Shown here: positions 8,560 to 18,334 of the stretch, piece by piece
How positions within the stretch are numbered: position 1 is the stretch's first letter
How the letters are laid out: each line of letters begins with the position of its first letter
Source: an uncultured Clostridia bacterium
GTDB taxonomy: Bacteria > Bacillota > Clostridia > TANB77 > CAG-508
Assembly: GCA_947589065.1 (NCBI GenBank)
Contig: CANPZM010000003.1
Location: 1-56,901, forward strand
Length of the DNA stretch: 56,901 nt
Reading direction: 5' to 3'
Position numbers and translations under genes: made by a program
Notes under the pieces: model-generated
Told to the model about the DNA's origin: nothing
Database searches by the model: none
Seen by the model: only the letters and a program-made list of their open reading frames with translations

Positions 8560-10146
8560 TTAATGTTTATTTGCATTATCGCCTAAATATCTTGCATGAT
8601 CTTCTTCTAATTCTAAAACATTAGAATCTTTCATTCCAAGATCATTAATCATTTTTGCTCTCACATCTTTTAGTTCAGATAATTTATCTCTATCCCTTTT
8701 TTCTTGTTGATTGTCCGTTCTATCATCAGCATTGTGTATTTTCTCGTCTTCTATTTTTCTAATTAATGCATCTATTCTCATCAATCTCTTTAATAAATCT
8801 TTCCTTTTTTGTATATCACTAAAACTAATATTTGGTTTTTCATTATCATCTTTTTCTTGTTCTTGATTTGTACCAATTTCTTTTTTCTCTCTTCTGTCTG
8901 TTATTCCACCTTCTTCTAAATATATATTTTTAGGATAAACTGATGAAATAGGCACTCTTTGAAATTCTATAGAATCATTTTTATTTTCAACAATACTCAT
9001 ATCTGTCTTGCCTGAAAGACCAACAAATAATAAATTATTTGAATCATCATCTTTACTTTCGCCAGCTCTTCTTACCAAAAATACATCATATCTTTCTTGA
9101 TTAGGATTAGTTTTTCCAGCCCTAATTTCTCCAGCTTTTAGAGTTGTAAATAAACTTTTCCCTTTAGTATCTTTTAAAGATTCTGCTACTTGTTTTGCAG
9201 CAGGATTAACTTCATAGCCCATCAATTCTGTTCTAGTTCCATCTTGCTTTTCTTCCAATACTTTAAAATTATTATTTCTTAGTCTTACAATTAGTGGTTT
9301 TGATTTTTCATCCATGTCATAATTAAATAATTTTGAACCACCATCTCTATCTTCAATTTGAATAATACTTAAAATATTATCTGGTTCTTCTCCTATGCTT
9401 TTAGCAACTTCAGTTTTTTCAATATCTTCTTTGGTTTTTTCCTCTTTCTTTTTTTCTAATGGAACAATTTCTAAAGAACCATCTCCATTTTCTTCATATT
9501 CTTTTTTAGGTAAATCTTTAACTGTTAATTCTTGTGATAAATTTATCAAGCCCATCTCACTATATAATCTTAGACTTTCATTTTTTGCAAGCCATTTATC
9601 GTCTAATTTTAACAATCCTTTTTCATCTACTTCTGCAATTTTCTCAATTTCTTCAACTTGAATAATTCCATCTTCTATAGATGTAATCTGAATTGCTCTT
9701 TCCTTCAATTCAGCTAATTGATTTGGATCAATCTTCATCTTAATCATTTCACTTATTGCTTTACTTTCAGCATTTTCCTTGAAAGGAATCATTTTTGCAG
9801 CTTGAGCAATTTCATCATTTGTCATTCCAAATTCAATCAATTCAGCGATATCTTCTACATCTAACTTAGTTTCTTCAGATAATTTTTCAATTTCATCTTT
9901 ATTTAATTTAGTTTTTTGTCCTCTTTTTAGTATTTCAGTAACCCCATCAGAATTTTGTAACATTAAAATACGTGGAATCTTAATACCATCAATTAATACT
10001 AATTCATCTCTCCTTTGTAGGGAAGTAAAATTAGTATCTTGCCTATCAGATTTTTCTAAATAATTACATATAGCAGAAAGTTCCTCTAATTCATCTTCAA
10101 TTTCTTTTTTAGAATCTAAAGTTAAATTTCCCATTTTTAATTTCAT
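8560..10146 (-). CDS. Large acidic hypothetical protein
   Basis: I do not recognise this family. The product is about 528 residues, highly charged, with no signal peptide or membrane segment. It is rich in Glu/Lys, with predicted helical and coiled-coil-like stretches (residues about 15-35 and 460-520). The first 180 residues carry helical segments with repeated EIxxLxE and IAEL patterns. A lysine/glutamate linker near 230-250 leads to a second, more strand-like part (IVRLRNNNFKVLEEK, FLVRRAGES, NLLFVGLSGKTD). The start is uncertain: ATG at 10146 or 10134 both lie near GGAAGGA, and a TTG at 10155 also fits. It lies upstream of metG with a 24-base gap. Confidence 0.6.
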   Translation of the reverse strand: MKLKMGNLTLDSKKEIEDELEELSAICNYLEKSDRQDTNFTSLQRRDELVLIDGIKIPRILMLQNSDGVTEILKRGQKTKLNKDEIEKLSEETKLDVEDIAELIEFGMTNDEIAQAAKMIPFKENAESKAISEMIKMKIDPNQLAELKERAIQITSIEDGIIQVEEIEKIAEVDEKGLLKLDDKWLAKNESLRLYSEMGLINLSQELTVKDLPKKEYEENGDGSLEIVPLEKKKEEKTKEDIEKTEVAKSIGEEPDNILSIIQIEDRDGGSKLFNYDMDEKSKPLIVRLRNNNFKVLEEKQDGTRTELMGYEVNPAAKQVAESLKDTKGKSLFTTLKAGEIRAGKTNPNQERYDVFLVRRAGESKDDDSNNLLFVGLSGKTDMSIVENKNDSIEFQRVPISSVYPKNIYLEEGGITDRREKKEIGTNQEQEKDDNEKPNISFSDIQKRKDLLKRLMRIDALIRKIEDEKIHNADDRTDNQQEKRDRDKLSELKDVRAKMINDLGMKDSNVLELEEDHARYLGDNANKH

Positions 10147-10258
10147 TCCTTCCAAATAGATAAATATGTTAGAAAAAATTTAAATCATAACAATTAAAAC
10201 TTTATCATAAATAACAATATTTTACTAAAATTTAGTATAATCAAATTAACACACTTTT

Positions 10259-11626
10259 TTACTTTAATTTTTTTTCTATTAAGCTAGCAAGTTCTTTAGC
10301 TTTTTCTGTAATATATTCTTGATTTTCTCCTTCAATCATAACTCTAACTAAAGGTTCTGTACCTGAAGTTCTAATTAAGACCCTACCATTTCCATAAAAC
10401 TCTTTTTCTAATTTTTCAATATTATCCATTATTTCTTTATCTTTATCATAATCATATTTTTTATCACTATTTACTCTAGCATTTATTAATACTTGAGGAT
10501 ATATATTTACAATTTTTCTAGCTTCTGATGCTAATTGATTTTTTTCAAATAAAATTCTAAGTAACATCAAAGAAGTTAAAATGCCATCACCTGTTGGATT
10601 ATAATCAAGAAAAATAATATGTCCAGATTGTTCTCCACCTAAATTATATCCGTTTTTTAACATTTCTTCTAAAACATATCTATCTCCAACTTTAGTTTGT
10701 TTAAAATTAATTTCATTTTTTTCAGAAAATTTATTTAAGCCAAGATTACTCATAACAGTTGCAACTAAAGTATCATTTGCAAGTTTTCCATTTTCTTTAA
10801 GATACTTTGATGCAATGGCTAACATAACATCACCATCAATAACCTCACCTTTTTCATCAACTGCTAGGCATCTGTCACCATCACCATCATATGCAATTCC
10901 CAAATTATATTTTCCTTCAACAACTTTTTCTTTTAGCATTTCTAAATGTGTAGAACCGCAATTTTTATTAATATTAACACCATTTGGACTATTATTAATA
11001 ATATCAAATTTTATTCCAAGTCTATTATATATTTTCTCTGCTACAAAAGATGTAGCACCATTAGCTGTATCAATTAAAACTCTAAAATCTTCTCTATTAT
11101 TTTTAGTAATGCTTTCATGAAATATACCAACTATAAAATCAATATAATCATTTACCATATATTCAGCATTTTCTGCTACACCAATTTTTTCTGCAACAGC
11201 CGTCAATTCAGATAACTGTGTATCAGAATCCATTATTTCTTCAATCTCTTCCTCTAATTCATCTGGTATCTTCATTCCTTTATTGCTAAAATACTTTACT
11301 CCATTAAATTCAAAAGTATTATGTGAAGCGGAAATTACTACGCTAGCATCTGCACTATATTTTTTAGTTAAATAAGCAACTGCTGGTGTAGGTATCACTC
11401 CTAAAGTTTTAACATTTGCACCATAACTAAGAAATCCAGCAATCATTGAACTTTCAATTAAAGTTCCAGAAATTCTAGTATCCCTTCCAATAAAAATTGT
11501 TGGTACATTTCCTGTACGCCTAGAAAAAACAGCAGCACCTGCTTTTGCAACCTTAAATACTAAACTAGGTGAAAGCTCTGTATTGGCTATTCTTCTTATT
11601 CCATCTGTTTCGAAATATTTTCTCAT
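10259..11626 (-). CDS. glmM: Phosphoglucosamine mutase
   Basis: A 455-residue alpha-D-phosphohexomutase converting glucosamine-6-phosphate to glucosamine-1-phosphate for UDP-GlcNAc and peptidoglycan synthesis. The phosphoserine loop reads ISASHNTFEFNGVK (catalytic Ser near 101). The Mg-binding loop is DGDGDR near 243, the sugar-binding loop GGEQSGHI near 325, and the phosphate-binding loop RTSGTEPLVRVM near 430. The ATG start has AAGGAGG upstream and a strong promoter about 27 bases further. A monocistronic unit seems likely, with a terminator separating it from the sec genes upstream. Confidence 0.93.
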   Translation of the reverse strand: MRKYFETDGIRRIANTELSPSLVFKVAKAGAAVFSRRTGNVPTIFIGRDTRISGTLIESSMIAGFLSYGANVKTLGVIPTPAVAYLTKKYSADASVVISASHNTFEFNGVKYFSNKGMKIPDELEEEIEEIMDSDTQLSELTAVAEKIGVAENAEYMVNDYIDFIVGIFHESITKNNREDFRVLIDTANGATSFVAEKIYNRLGIKFDIINNSPNGVNINKNCGSTHLEMLKEKVVEGKYNLGIAYDGDGDRCLAVDEKGEVIDGDVMLAIASKYLKENGKLANDTLVATVMSNLGLNKFSEKNEINFKQTKVGDRYVLEEMLKNGYNLGGEQSGHIIFLDYNPTGDGILTSLMLLRILFEKNQLASEARKIVNIYPQVLINARVNSDKKYDYDKDKEIMDNIEKLEKEFYGNGRVLIRTSGTEPLVRVMIEGENQEYITEKAKELASLIEKKLK

Positions 11627-11652
11627 AATAACCTCCTTAAAATGATGTAATT

Positions 11653-11681
11653 ATTATATCTTTTAAGTAACGTTTTTTCAA
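11653..11681 (-). promoter_or_regulatory. Promoter for glmM
   Basis: On the minus strand TTGAAA and TATAAT are separated by 17 bases, a near-consensus housekeeping promoter with the expected start site about 20 bases upstream of the glmM ATG. Confidence 0.8.
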
Positions 11682-11730
11682 GTAAATTTGCTATTTTGTA
11701 AGCAATTTTTTGCTTTATTTAAAAAAAGCA

Positions 11731-11764
11731 AAAAGCTCTCAAATTTTATTTTGAGAGCTTTTTA
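11731..11764 (-). terminator. Rho-independent terminator after secF
   Basis: Inverted repeat AAAAGCTCTCAAA / TTTGAGAGCTTTT with a short loop; A and T runs on both sides allow bidirectional use. It closes the HD-secD-secF transcript. Confidence 0.85.
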
Positions 11765-11780
11765 TATGTTTTCATTATTT

Positions 11781-12566
11781 CTAAACCTTACTTAATTGTT
11801 TTTCTGATATTATCGTCTTCAAAATTAATTGAATCATCCAGATAAATATTAAAACAATATTAATGTAACTATTTATTGGTATTCTCACTAGTCCAACTAC
11901 AGCAATTATAAAAGCTTGAACTAAAATCATTTCAAAAATTAGTTTAGCAGGTTCACAAAGCCAAGCTAACTTATATAATTTTTTAAATCTTATACTATAA
12001 TATACTGCAATAATAACTAAGGAAAGTAATGCAGGCATTATAAGACTTTTAGTAAAATCTAGAAAACTTGTTTTAGCAACATTTGATAATTTTAAAGAAA
12101 CATCTGTATTCTGAAGTTCTTCCTTTGTGTATTCTAATCCATATTGATTTTTTATTTTCTCAATCAATTCTGAAACCTCTTTATCTTCCATACTATCAAT
12201 TGAAGAATCTACATCTAATTCATCTAAAATATCTTCTTTTTTCATCTGTTTTATGTTAAAGTCAGTTTGATATTTCTCATTTAATTTTCCAAGTAAATTA
12301 TTTATTTCTTCATCAGTTATATCAATTGCTTCAATAGAAAAACTTGTATTAAACAATGTCGTTTGTTTTACTACAGTTTTATTTTTAATTGTTTCTTTCA
12401 CTATTGATTTAACATCACTTATATTATGTTCTTTATCTAATGTTATTTCTAATCTTTTATGATTAGAACACGTTATATCATAGTTAAAACCTTTTAAAGT
12501 TATAACAACAACACCAAGAACAATCGCCAAAATCATTAATCCATATAATATTATTTTTTTCTTCAT
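11781..12566 (-). CDS. secF: Divergent SecF-type protein translocase subunit
   Basis: A 261-residue membrane protein next to SecD. It has one N-terminal helix (residues 5-25), then a periplasmic-type domain beginning FNYDITCSNHKRLEI, and only about three further helices (170-255), fewer than in a standard SecF. The expected function is to help SecYEG export by using the proton motive force on the trans side. The assignment rests on topology, position directly after the SecD-like gene, and weak sequence resemblance. An acidic helical insert (about residues 105-145) sits in the outer domain. It starts one base after the secD stop. Confidence 0.6.
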   Translation of the reverse strand: MKKKIILYGLMILAIVLGVVVITLKGFNYDITCSNHKRLEITLDKEHNISDVKSIVKETIKNKTVVKQTTLFNTSFSIEAIDITDEEINNLLGKLNEKYQTDFNIKQMKKEDILDELDVDSSIDSMEDKEVSELIEKIKNQYGLEYTKEELQNTDVSLKLSNVAKTSFLDFTKSLIMPALLSLVIIAVYYSIRFKKLYKLAWLCEPAKLIFEMILVQAFIIAVVGLVRIPINSYINIVLIFIWMIQLILKTIISEKQLSKV

Positions 12567-14147
12567 TTATATATCATTCCTTTCTTCCAATAATACAAGA
12601 GAAACTAAAAAAGTATAAATAAATGTTATTATTCCCCAAATGCCTATTATTCCAACTGATAATAAATTAATATCTTTTACAAAATTAAATACTAAAATCA
12701 TGATAAGGAATGGAATTATACTCATTAAAAATTTTTTTAACTGTTCTAATTTATCTGTCTTTGTTAAATTTGACATAAATAAATAATTTAATATACTCAT
12801 AAAGAAAATCATCATTAGTCCAACTAATGTTAACGTAGCTCCAACTACTCTAATTAATAAAAGCAATATTGCAACATATCCTATTTCAATTAAAGCCATC
12901 TTCAAGCCGGTTTTTCCATACTTCTTAACCATCAAAACAGCTATTATAACTAAAATAGCACAAGTAGCTATTGAAAAATATGTTAAAAAGTTTTCAGATA
13001 AATTAGAGTTTAAATATACGCCACTATCAACTTTATATTTTATTGGCATTTCGTCTGTTTCAAGTACTGATTGATAAACAAGACATTCTCTATATTTTTG
13101 ATTAAATGTATCAATATCTGATGTTTGTACATCTTTATATATTGGAACATTTATAGAAGTATATGTTCCTTCAGGTGAAAAATATGTTTTATATATATCA
13201 GTATCATTTATTCTAATAGTAATCGTTTTTTGCGTAGTTTCGCCATTTTCATCAGTTGTTTCAATATATTTTTTGGTCATTTCATTTATTTTATTTTGTG
13301 CATTAGAATTAAATTGAAAAGAAATTCCTAAATCATACGTTGGATTTTCTGCAGTAGAATTTTCGCTAGGAACATAATAACCTGTTGCACTTTTTATCAT
13401 GCTTCTATCAATTAGACATTCTTCAGTATCTGAATCAATAATTTCAAAATCGCCTTTTCCTTCAATTAATGTTGGAACAAAATTAGTTATATCTGTATTA
13501 GATGTTTCTATATTAATAGCACCATTTTCTTCATTCATTGAAACAATAGCATCAACTATTCCATAAGATTTCAATCTGCTCTCAATTATCTCTTTAGATT
13601 TTTTATAATTTTGTACATTTAAAACTTCTTGAGGATTAATAGGAGCTTCTTTAGTTTCAGGTTCTGTACTCTCAGAATTATCTTCTGATTCTACATTTTT
13701 ATCTTCTTTTGAAGAATCTTCCTTTTCATCCTTTTTTTCATCCTTCTTTGAAGCATCTTCCTTTTTGTCTGTTTTTTCATCTTTCTTTGAAGCATCTTCT
13801 TTTTTATCTGTTTTTTTATCTTCCTTTGATGAATCTTCTTTTTTGTCTGTTTCCTTATCCTTTTCTGCAGAATCTTCCTTTGGGTCTGTCTCCGTATTCG
13901 CTGTTTCATCATTATTTTCTTCACTAGTAGCTTCCTCACTAGCTTCATCTTCCTCAACTTCTTTTGTTCCATCATCTATTACAAATCCGAAATCTCTAGT
14001 TCCTTTAAGCTCTTTACCATAATTAAATTTAGGTAATATATTAGTCCAATTATTTAAGTTTCTTTTATATATTCCAAAGAAAGAAATTATTGCCACTAAT
14101 ATTATTGCCAATATAACTATTATTTTTGTTAAAATATTCTTTTTCAA
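12567..14147 (-). CDS. secD: Divergent SecD-type protein translocase subunit with charged repeat insert
   Basis: A 526-residue protein: N-terminal helix (7-27), SecD-like P1 region (SKEIIESRLKSYGIVDAIVSM near 188, then the DITNFVPTLIEGKGDFEIID beta motif near 215), and five C-terminal helices (from about 380). These match SecD domain order. The first SecD motif (normally DLkGG) is degenerate (GKELKGTRDFGFVID). Between it and the P1 domain lies a long Lys/Asp/Glu/Ser-rich spacer of about 90 residues built partly from 13-residue tandem repeats. It follows the HD-domain gene by 13 bases and overlaps the secF ribosome-binding region. Confidence 0.75.
   Translation of the reverse strand: MKKNILTKIIVILAIILVAIISFFGIYKRNLNNWTNILPKFNYGKELKGTRDFGFVIDDGTKEVEEDEASEEATSEENNDETANTETDPKEDSAEKDKETDKKEDSSKEDKKTDKKEDASKKDEKTDKKEDASKKDEKKDEKEDSSKEDKNVESEDNSESTEPETKEAPINPQEVLNVQNYKKSKEIIESRLKSYGIVDAIVSMNEENGAINIETSNTDITNFVPTLIEGKGDFEIIDSDTEECLIDRSMIKSATGYYVPSENSTAENPTYDLGISFQFNSNAQNKINEMTKKYIETTDENGETTQKTITIRINDTDIYKTYFSPEGTYTSINVPIYKDVQTSDIDTFNQKYRECLVYQSVLETDEMPIKYKVDSGVYLNSNLSENFLTYFSIATCAILVIIAVLMVKKYGKTGLKMALIEIGYVAILLLLIRVVGATLTLVGLMMIFFMSILNYLFMSNLTKTDKLEQLKKFLMSIIPFLIMILVFNFVKDINLLSVGIIGIWGIITFIYTFLVSLVLLEERNDI
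13705..13860 (-). repeat. Four 39-base tandem repeats inside secD
   Basis: Units begin at about 13705, 13744, 13783 and 13822, each encoding a variant of TDKKEDASKKDEK. The units differ by a few substitutions, mostly preserving the alternating Lys/Asp/Glu pattern. Such arrays change length by slippage. Opposite-strand open frames here are artefacts of the low-complexity sequence. Confidence 0.85.
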
Positions 14148-14160
14148 CTCTTAGTACCCC

Positions 14161-14823
14161 CTATAATAAATTTGTATCATTTATGACTACTTCAAACCAT
14201 AATCCCAAATATTTGGCAGCATATTTGCTCATCATTGTTCTTTCCATAAATATCTCAAAATAATCTAATACCGGACACATTTTTGTATCTATAGTCAAGT
14301 CCAAAATAATTTTTCTTTCATCTTTATCTATTTTTAAGTTTGCGTCAGTTACTGCATAATTAACTCTATCATGCTTGTCGAACAGTGACATATTAGTTTT
14401 TGATACTCTGCTTCTATGTGCATCAGATTTATCTGCCAATATTACTGCAGCAGATATATCATTTACAGCCGTTCCCGTATTTTCGTCATGATTTCCTATT
14501 GCCATCATTATCTCAGTTCTTTCCTTAACATCCATTCCCATTTCTTTTAAAATATTTCCAGCTAATATAGCACCCGTATGAGCATGATCAGTTCTATTGA
14601 TTGCATTTCCCAAATCATGCAAATATCCTGCAATTTGAGCAAGTCTTATTCTATCTTCATCATATCCCAAAGTTCTTAAAATTTCTCCCGCTCGTTCTGA
14701 AACAATTACTAAATGTCTATGTGCATGCTCTGTATATCCTAATACATCTAACTGTTGCTGTGCAGCTAGTATAAGTTGCTCTACCTCTGGATTATTTTTG
14801 ACATCTTCTAAAGTTACACTCAC
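14161..14823 (-). CDS. HD-domain phosphohydrolase
   Basis: A 220-residue cytoplasmic protein of the HD metal-dependent phosphohydrolase superfamily. Ligand motifs are a His in the HAHRHLVIV helix (near 18-21), the HD pair in GYLHDLGN (near 67), a His in the DHAHTG helix (near 79), GNHDENTG (near 110) and LADKSDAHRSR (near 131). The substrate is unknown; relatives act on nucleotides or nucleotide second messengers. The start is GTG at 14823 with a strong AGGAGG. It is the first gene of the unit leading into secD and secF, an arrangement repeated in some clostridial genomes. Confidence 0.8.
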   Translation of the reverse strand: MSVTLEDVKNNPEVEQLILAAQQQLDVLGYTEHAHRHLVIVSERAGEILRTLGYDEDRIRLAQIAGYLHDLGNAINRTDHAHTGAILAGNILKEMGMDVKERTEIMMAIGNHDENTGTAVNDISAAVILADKSDAHRSRVSKTNMSLFDKHDRVNYAVTDANLKIDKDERKIILDLTIDTKMCPVLDYFEIFMERTMMSKYAAKYLGLWFEVVINDTNLL

Positions 14824-14853
14824 TTTTTTCCTCCTTCAGTATTTCATTTTTTG

Positions 14854-14882
14854 ATTTTATATTAAAAAAATAAAAATATCAA
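14854..14882 (-). promoter_or_regulatory. Promoter for the HD-secD-secF unit
   Basis: TTGATA and TAAAAT on the minus strand with a 17-base T-rich spacer, about 30 bases upstream of the GTG start. Confidence 0.7.
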
Positions 14883-14996
14883 CATATTTTTTTAACTTTC
14901 TAATATTTATCAAAAATTTTTAATGAAAAATAATAAAAGTTTAATATTAATATTATTTTCTTATTTCAACCAATTAAACAATTTCCTTCAAATATA

Positions 14997-15374
14997 TTAC
15001 TTTTTTAAATTAATACCTACAATTCCTCCAATACTGCCACATAAAAATGCAACTAAAAACATTATTATTGAGTATATATTTACCTGAAAATTTTTCAAAA
15101 TTACACTTGATGAAAAATATATCAATCCAAAATAAAGTAGTCCCACAAGTGCTCCTTTAATAAATCCCTTTTTATTCGACTTAATTGTTACAATTGATGC
15201 TCCAATTAATATGCTTATTCCAGTAATAATCATAATAGCAGGATTAATAATACTTTCTGGCAATGTAGTATAGGATAATAGCATTCCTAATATGTAAAAC
15301 AATATTATTGTTAATCCAAAACTTATAAAAATTCCCTTTATAAAAGAACTTATAGAATTATTTTTTTCATTCAT
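14997..15374 (-). CDS. TIGR04086-family membrane protein
   Basis: A 125-residue protein with four transmembrane helices (about 13-34, 43-63, 74-93, 100-121). It matches the small clostridial membrane family TIGR04086, often found near yajC, sec or tgt genes, which fits this setting. The function is unknown. The ATG start follows GGGAGGT. A terminator hairpin lies between it and the upstream WG-repeat gene. Confidence 0.75.
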   Translation of the reverse strand: MNEKNNSISSFIKGIFISFGLTIILFYILGMLLSYTTLPESIINPAIMIITGISILIGASIVTIKSNKKGFIKGALVGLLYFGLIYFSSSVILKNFQVNIYSIIMFLVAFLCGSIGGIVGINLKK

Positions 15375-15390
15375 TATTTTTACCTCCCAA

Positions 15391-15425
15391 AAAAACTTTC
15401 ATATACTATAAATATGAAAGTTTTT
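15391..15425 (-). terminator. Terminator after the WG-repeat protein gene
   Basis: Inverted repeat AAAAACTTTCATAT / ATATGAAAGTTTTT with a seven-base loop, ending in a T run on both strands. It lies between the WG-repeat gene stop and the TIGR04086 gene start. Confidence 0.85.
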
Positions 15426-15440
15426 AGGGATTATACTATT

Positions 15441-17111
15441 CTAATTTACATTATTATCAGTTTGAGTTGTATTTGCATCTATATCTCCATTTTGGTTATC
15501 AGTTTCTGTTTGATTTGAATCATTAGACACATCTTCTGAAGTAGTATTATCTATTTGCGCCTGTTCGGCTTTAGTATCGGCATCTATTTCACTCTGTGAT
15601 TTCTTTTTATATGTATTATTTTGTATTAAATTTTTTAATTCTGTTCTTGTATTAATTAATTCTTGTAGTGTTAATAATTCGTTATTATTAACTTTATTAA
15701 AATAATACGTTGGTTGTCCATTAGATGTCATATAATAAATTGCTGTATAATATGCATTTAGAATTATGTCTCCATTTGTCGTCATCATACCATAATTTTC
15801 AGTTCCAGTATTATTTTTCATAGAGAAAACTATTCCTTGCAATTTATCAGTTAATGGTACAACTACTGTTGGCATCGCAGATGTATTTTGAATTAATTTT
15901 GCAGGATCTTCACATCCAATTGAATTATAAATAGTTCTTGCAATAATATAACCATCTTTACTAAATAATCCATATAAACCATTTCTCTTAACTGGTATAC
16001 ATTCTTTAGCTATTAAAAAATTATTTTCTAATCCTTGTCCACTATAAGCATTAGCATTGTTTAATCCAATTTGATCATATTCAGTTGGTACAATTACTTT
16101 ACCAGATGCATTAACAACCCCAAATTTTTTATTTACTTCTACAATATATAACTTATTATTTGCATCAAGTAATTGTATACTATCATATTCCAATGGTACT
16201 GTTGGTTTTTCAGCACCTGGTGCTAGCATACCATAATTTGAATCACTAGCAACTACAAATTCTTCTATACTTTGTACATATTCAACATAATCATATCTAA
16301 GACTTATAACGTCTTTACAATCATTTCCATTTACTTGAACAACACCATATTTTTCATCATTTTGTCCTACAACAGCCAATCCTTTATATAATGCCCTTTT
16401 ATTTTTATAATTAGAAGACAAATTATATCCCTTTTTACTTAAGAAACTGGAATATGTTTTTACTAATTCTTCCAATGAATACATTGTAACAGTATTATCC
16501 GCTACTGATATATTCATATTAAGTCCTTGGGTAATTGCATCATAAGATGCATATAATTTTCCATCTACAAATTTTATAACTGGATTTTCTAATGTTATTT
16601 GTTCTTCCTCTTCTATTTCAGTATTTATCTGTTGTCCATTGTTTCTTTTATTAACTTCCTTTTCAGCTAATTCTTTTTCGTATTTTGCTTTTTTTATATA
16701 TTTATGTATATTATCCGAATCAGATGAAAAAGAAACAAATTCACCAGAAGTACTAATATGACATTTATCAGTATTTTCATCCAACTCAATATATGAACCT
16801 TTATTATATCTATATCCAAACAATGTTGAAATAGATTCAATACAATAATAGTCACCAAAAGGTGTTACCAAAATCATAGGTAATTCACCATGTTCCTGTG
16901 TCTGAATTGACTTTCTTTGATATGTACTTCCATTTTGATCTCTCATTTCTGTCGTATTAGTCTTATATAAATTATTTCCAATCATGATTTTAGTTTTTCT
17001 GGCATCCATAGACATAAAAACTATAGTTATACTTAAAATAATCACAAATAATATTACAGAAGCAACAATTGCCATTAATATTACTTTTTTCTTTTGATTT
17101 GCATCATCCAT
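15441..17111 (-). CDS. WG-repeat surface protein with one membrane anchor
   Basis: A 556-residue protein with one N-terminal helix (10-33) and an otherwise extracytoplasmic body. Residues about 40-190 resemble a copper-amine-oxidase-N-type stalk domain (VDGKLYASYDAITQGLNMNISVADNTVTM). WG-type repeats follow (NKKFGVVNASGKVIVPTEYDQIG near 330, NGLYGLFSKDGYIIARTIYNSIG near 378, ENYGMMTTNGDIILNAYYTAIY near 435). The C-terminus is Asp/Asn/Thr-rich and low complexity. The ligand is unknown. It is 15 bases downstream of tgt and probably the last gene of the queA-tgt transcript. Confidence 0.75.
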   Translation of the reverse strand: MDDANQKKKVILMAIVASVILFVIILSITIVFMSMDARKTKIMIGNNLYKTNTTEMRDQNGSTYQRKSIQTQEHGELPMILVTPFGDYYCIESISTLFGYRYNKGSYIELDENTDKCHISTSGEFVSFSSDSDNIHKYIKKAKYEKELAEKEVNKRNNGQQINTEIEEEEQITLENPVIKFVDGKLYASYDAITQGLNMNISVADNTVTMYSLEELVKTYSSFLSKKGYNLSSNYKNKRALYKGLAVVGQNDEKYGVVQVNGNDCKDVISLRYDYVEYVQSIEEFVVASDSNYGMLAPGAEKPTVPLEYDSIQLLDANNKLYIVEVNKKFGVVNASGKVIVPTEYDQIGLNNANAYSGQGLENNFLIAKECIPVKRNGLYGLFSKDGYIIARTIYNSIGCEDPAKLIQNTSAMPTVVVPLTDKLQGIVFSMKNNTGTENYGMMTTNGDIILNAYYTAIYYMTSNGQPTYYFNKVNNNELLTLQELINTRTELKNLIQNNTYKKKSQSEIDADTKAEQAQIDNTTSEDVSNDSNQTETDNQNGDIDANTTQTDNNVN

Positions 17112-17126
17112 TTACAAAATTTCCTC

Positions 17127-18269
<1,143 letters not shown>

Positions 18270-18334
18270 CTAGCATACAAATTTGATTTTAATAAATATA
18301 AAAATATGTAATATAAATATTTTTCATATTTTTA

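Noticed and set aside
13690..14022. Long open frames on other frames and the opposite strand across the secD spacer
   Set aside because: They arise from the low-complexity Lys/Asp/Glu codons of secD, lack ribosome binding sites and encode low-complexity peptides.
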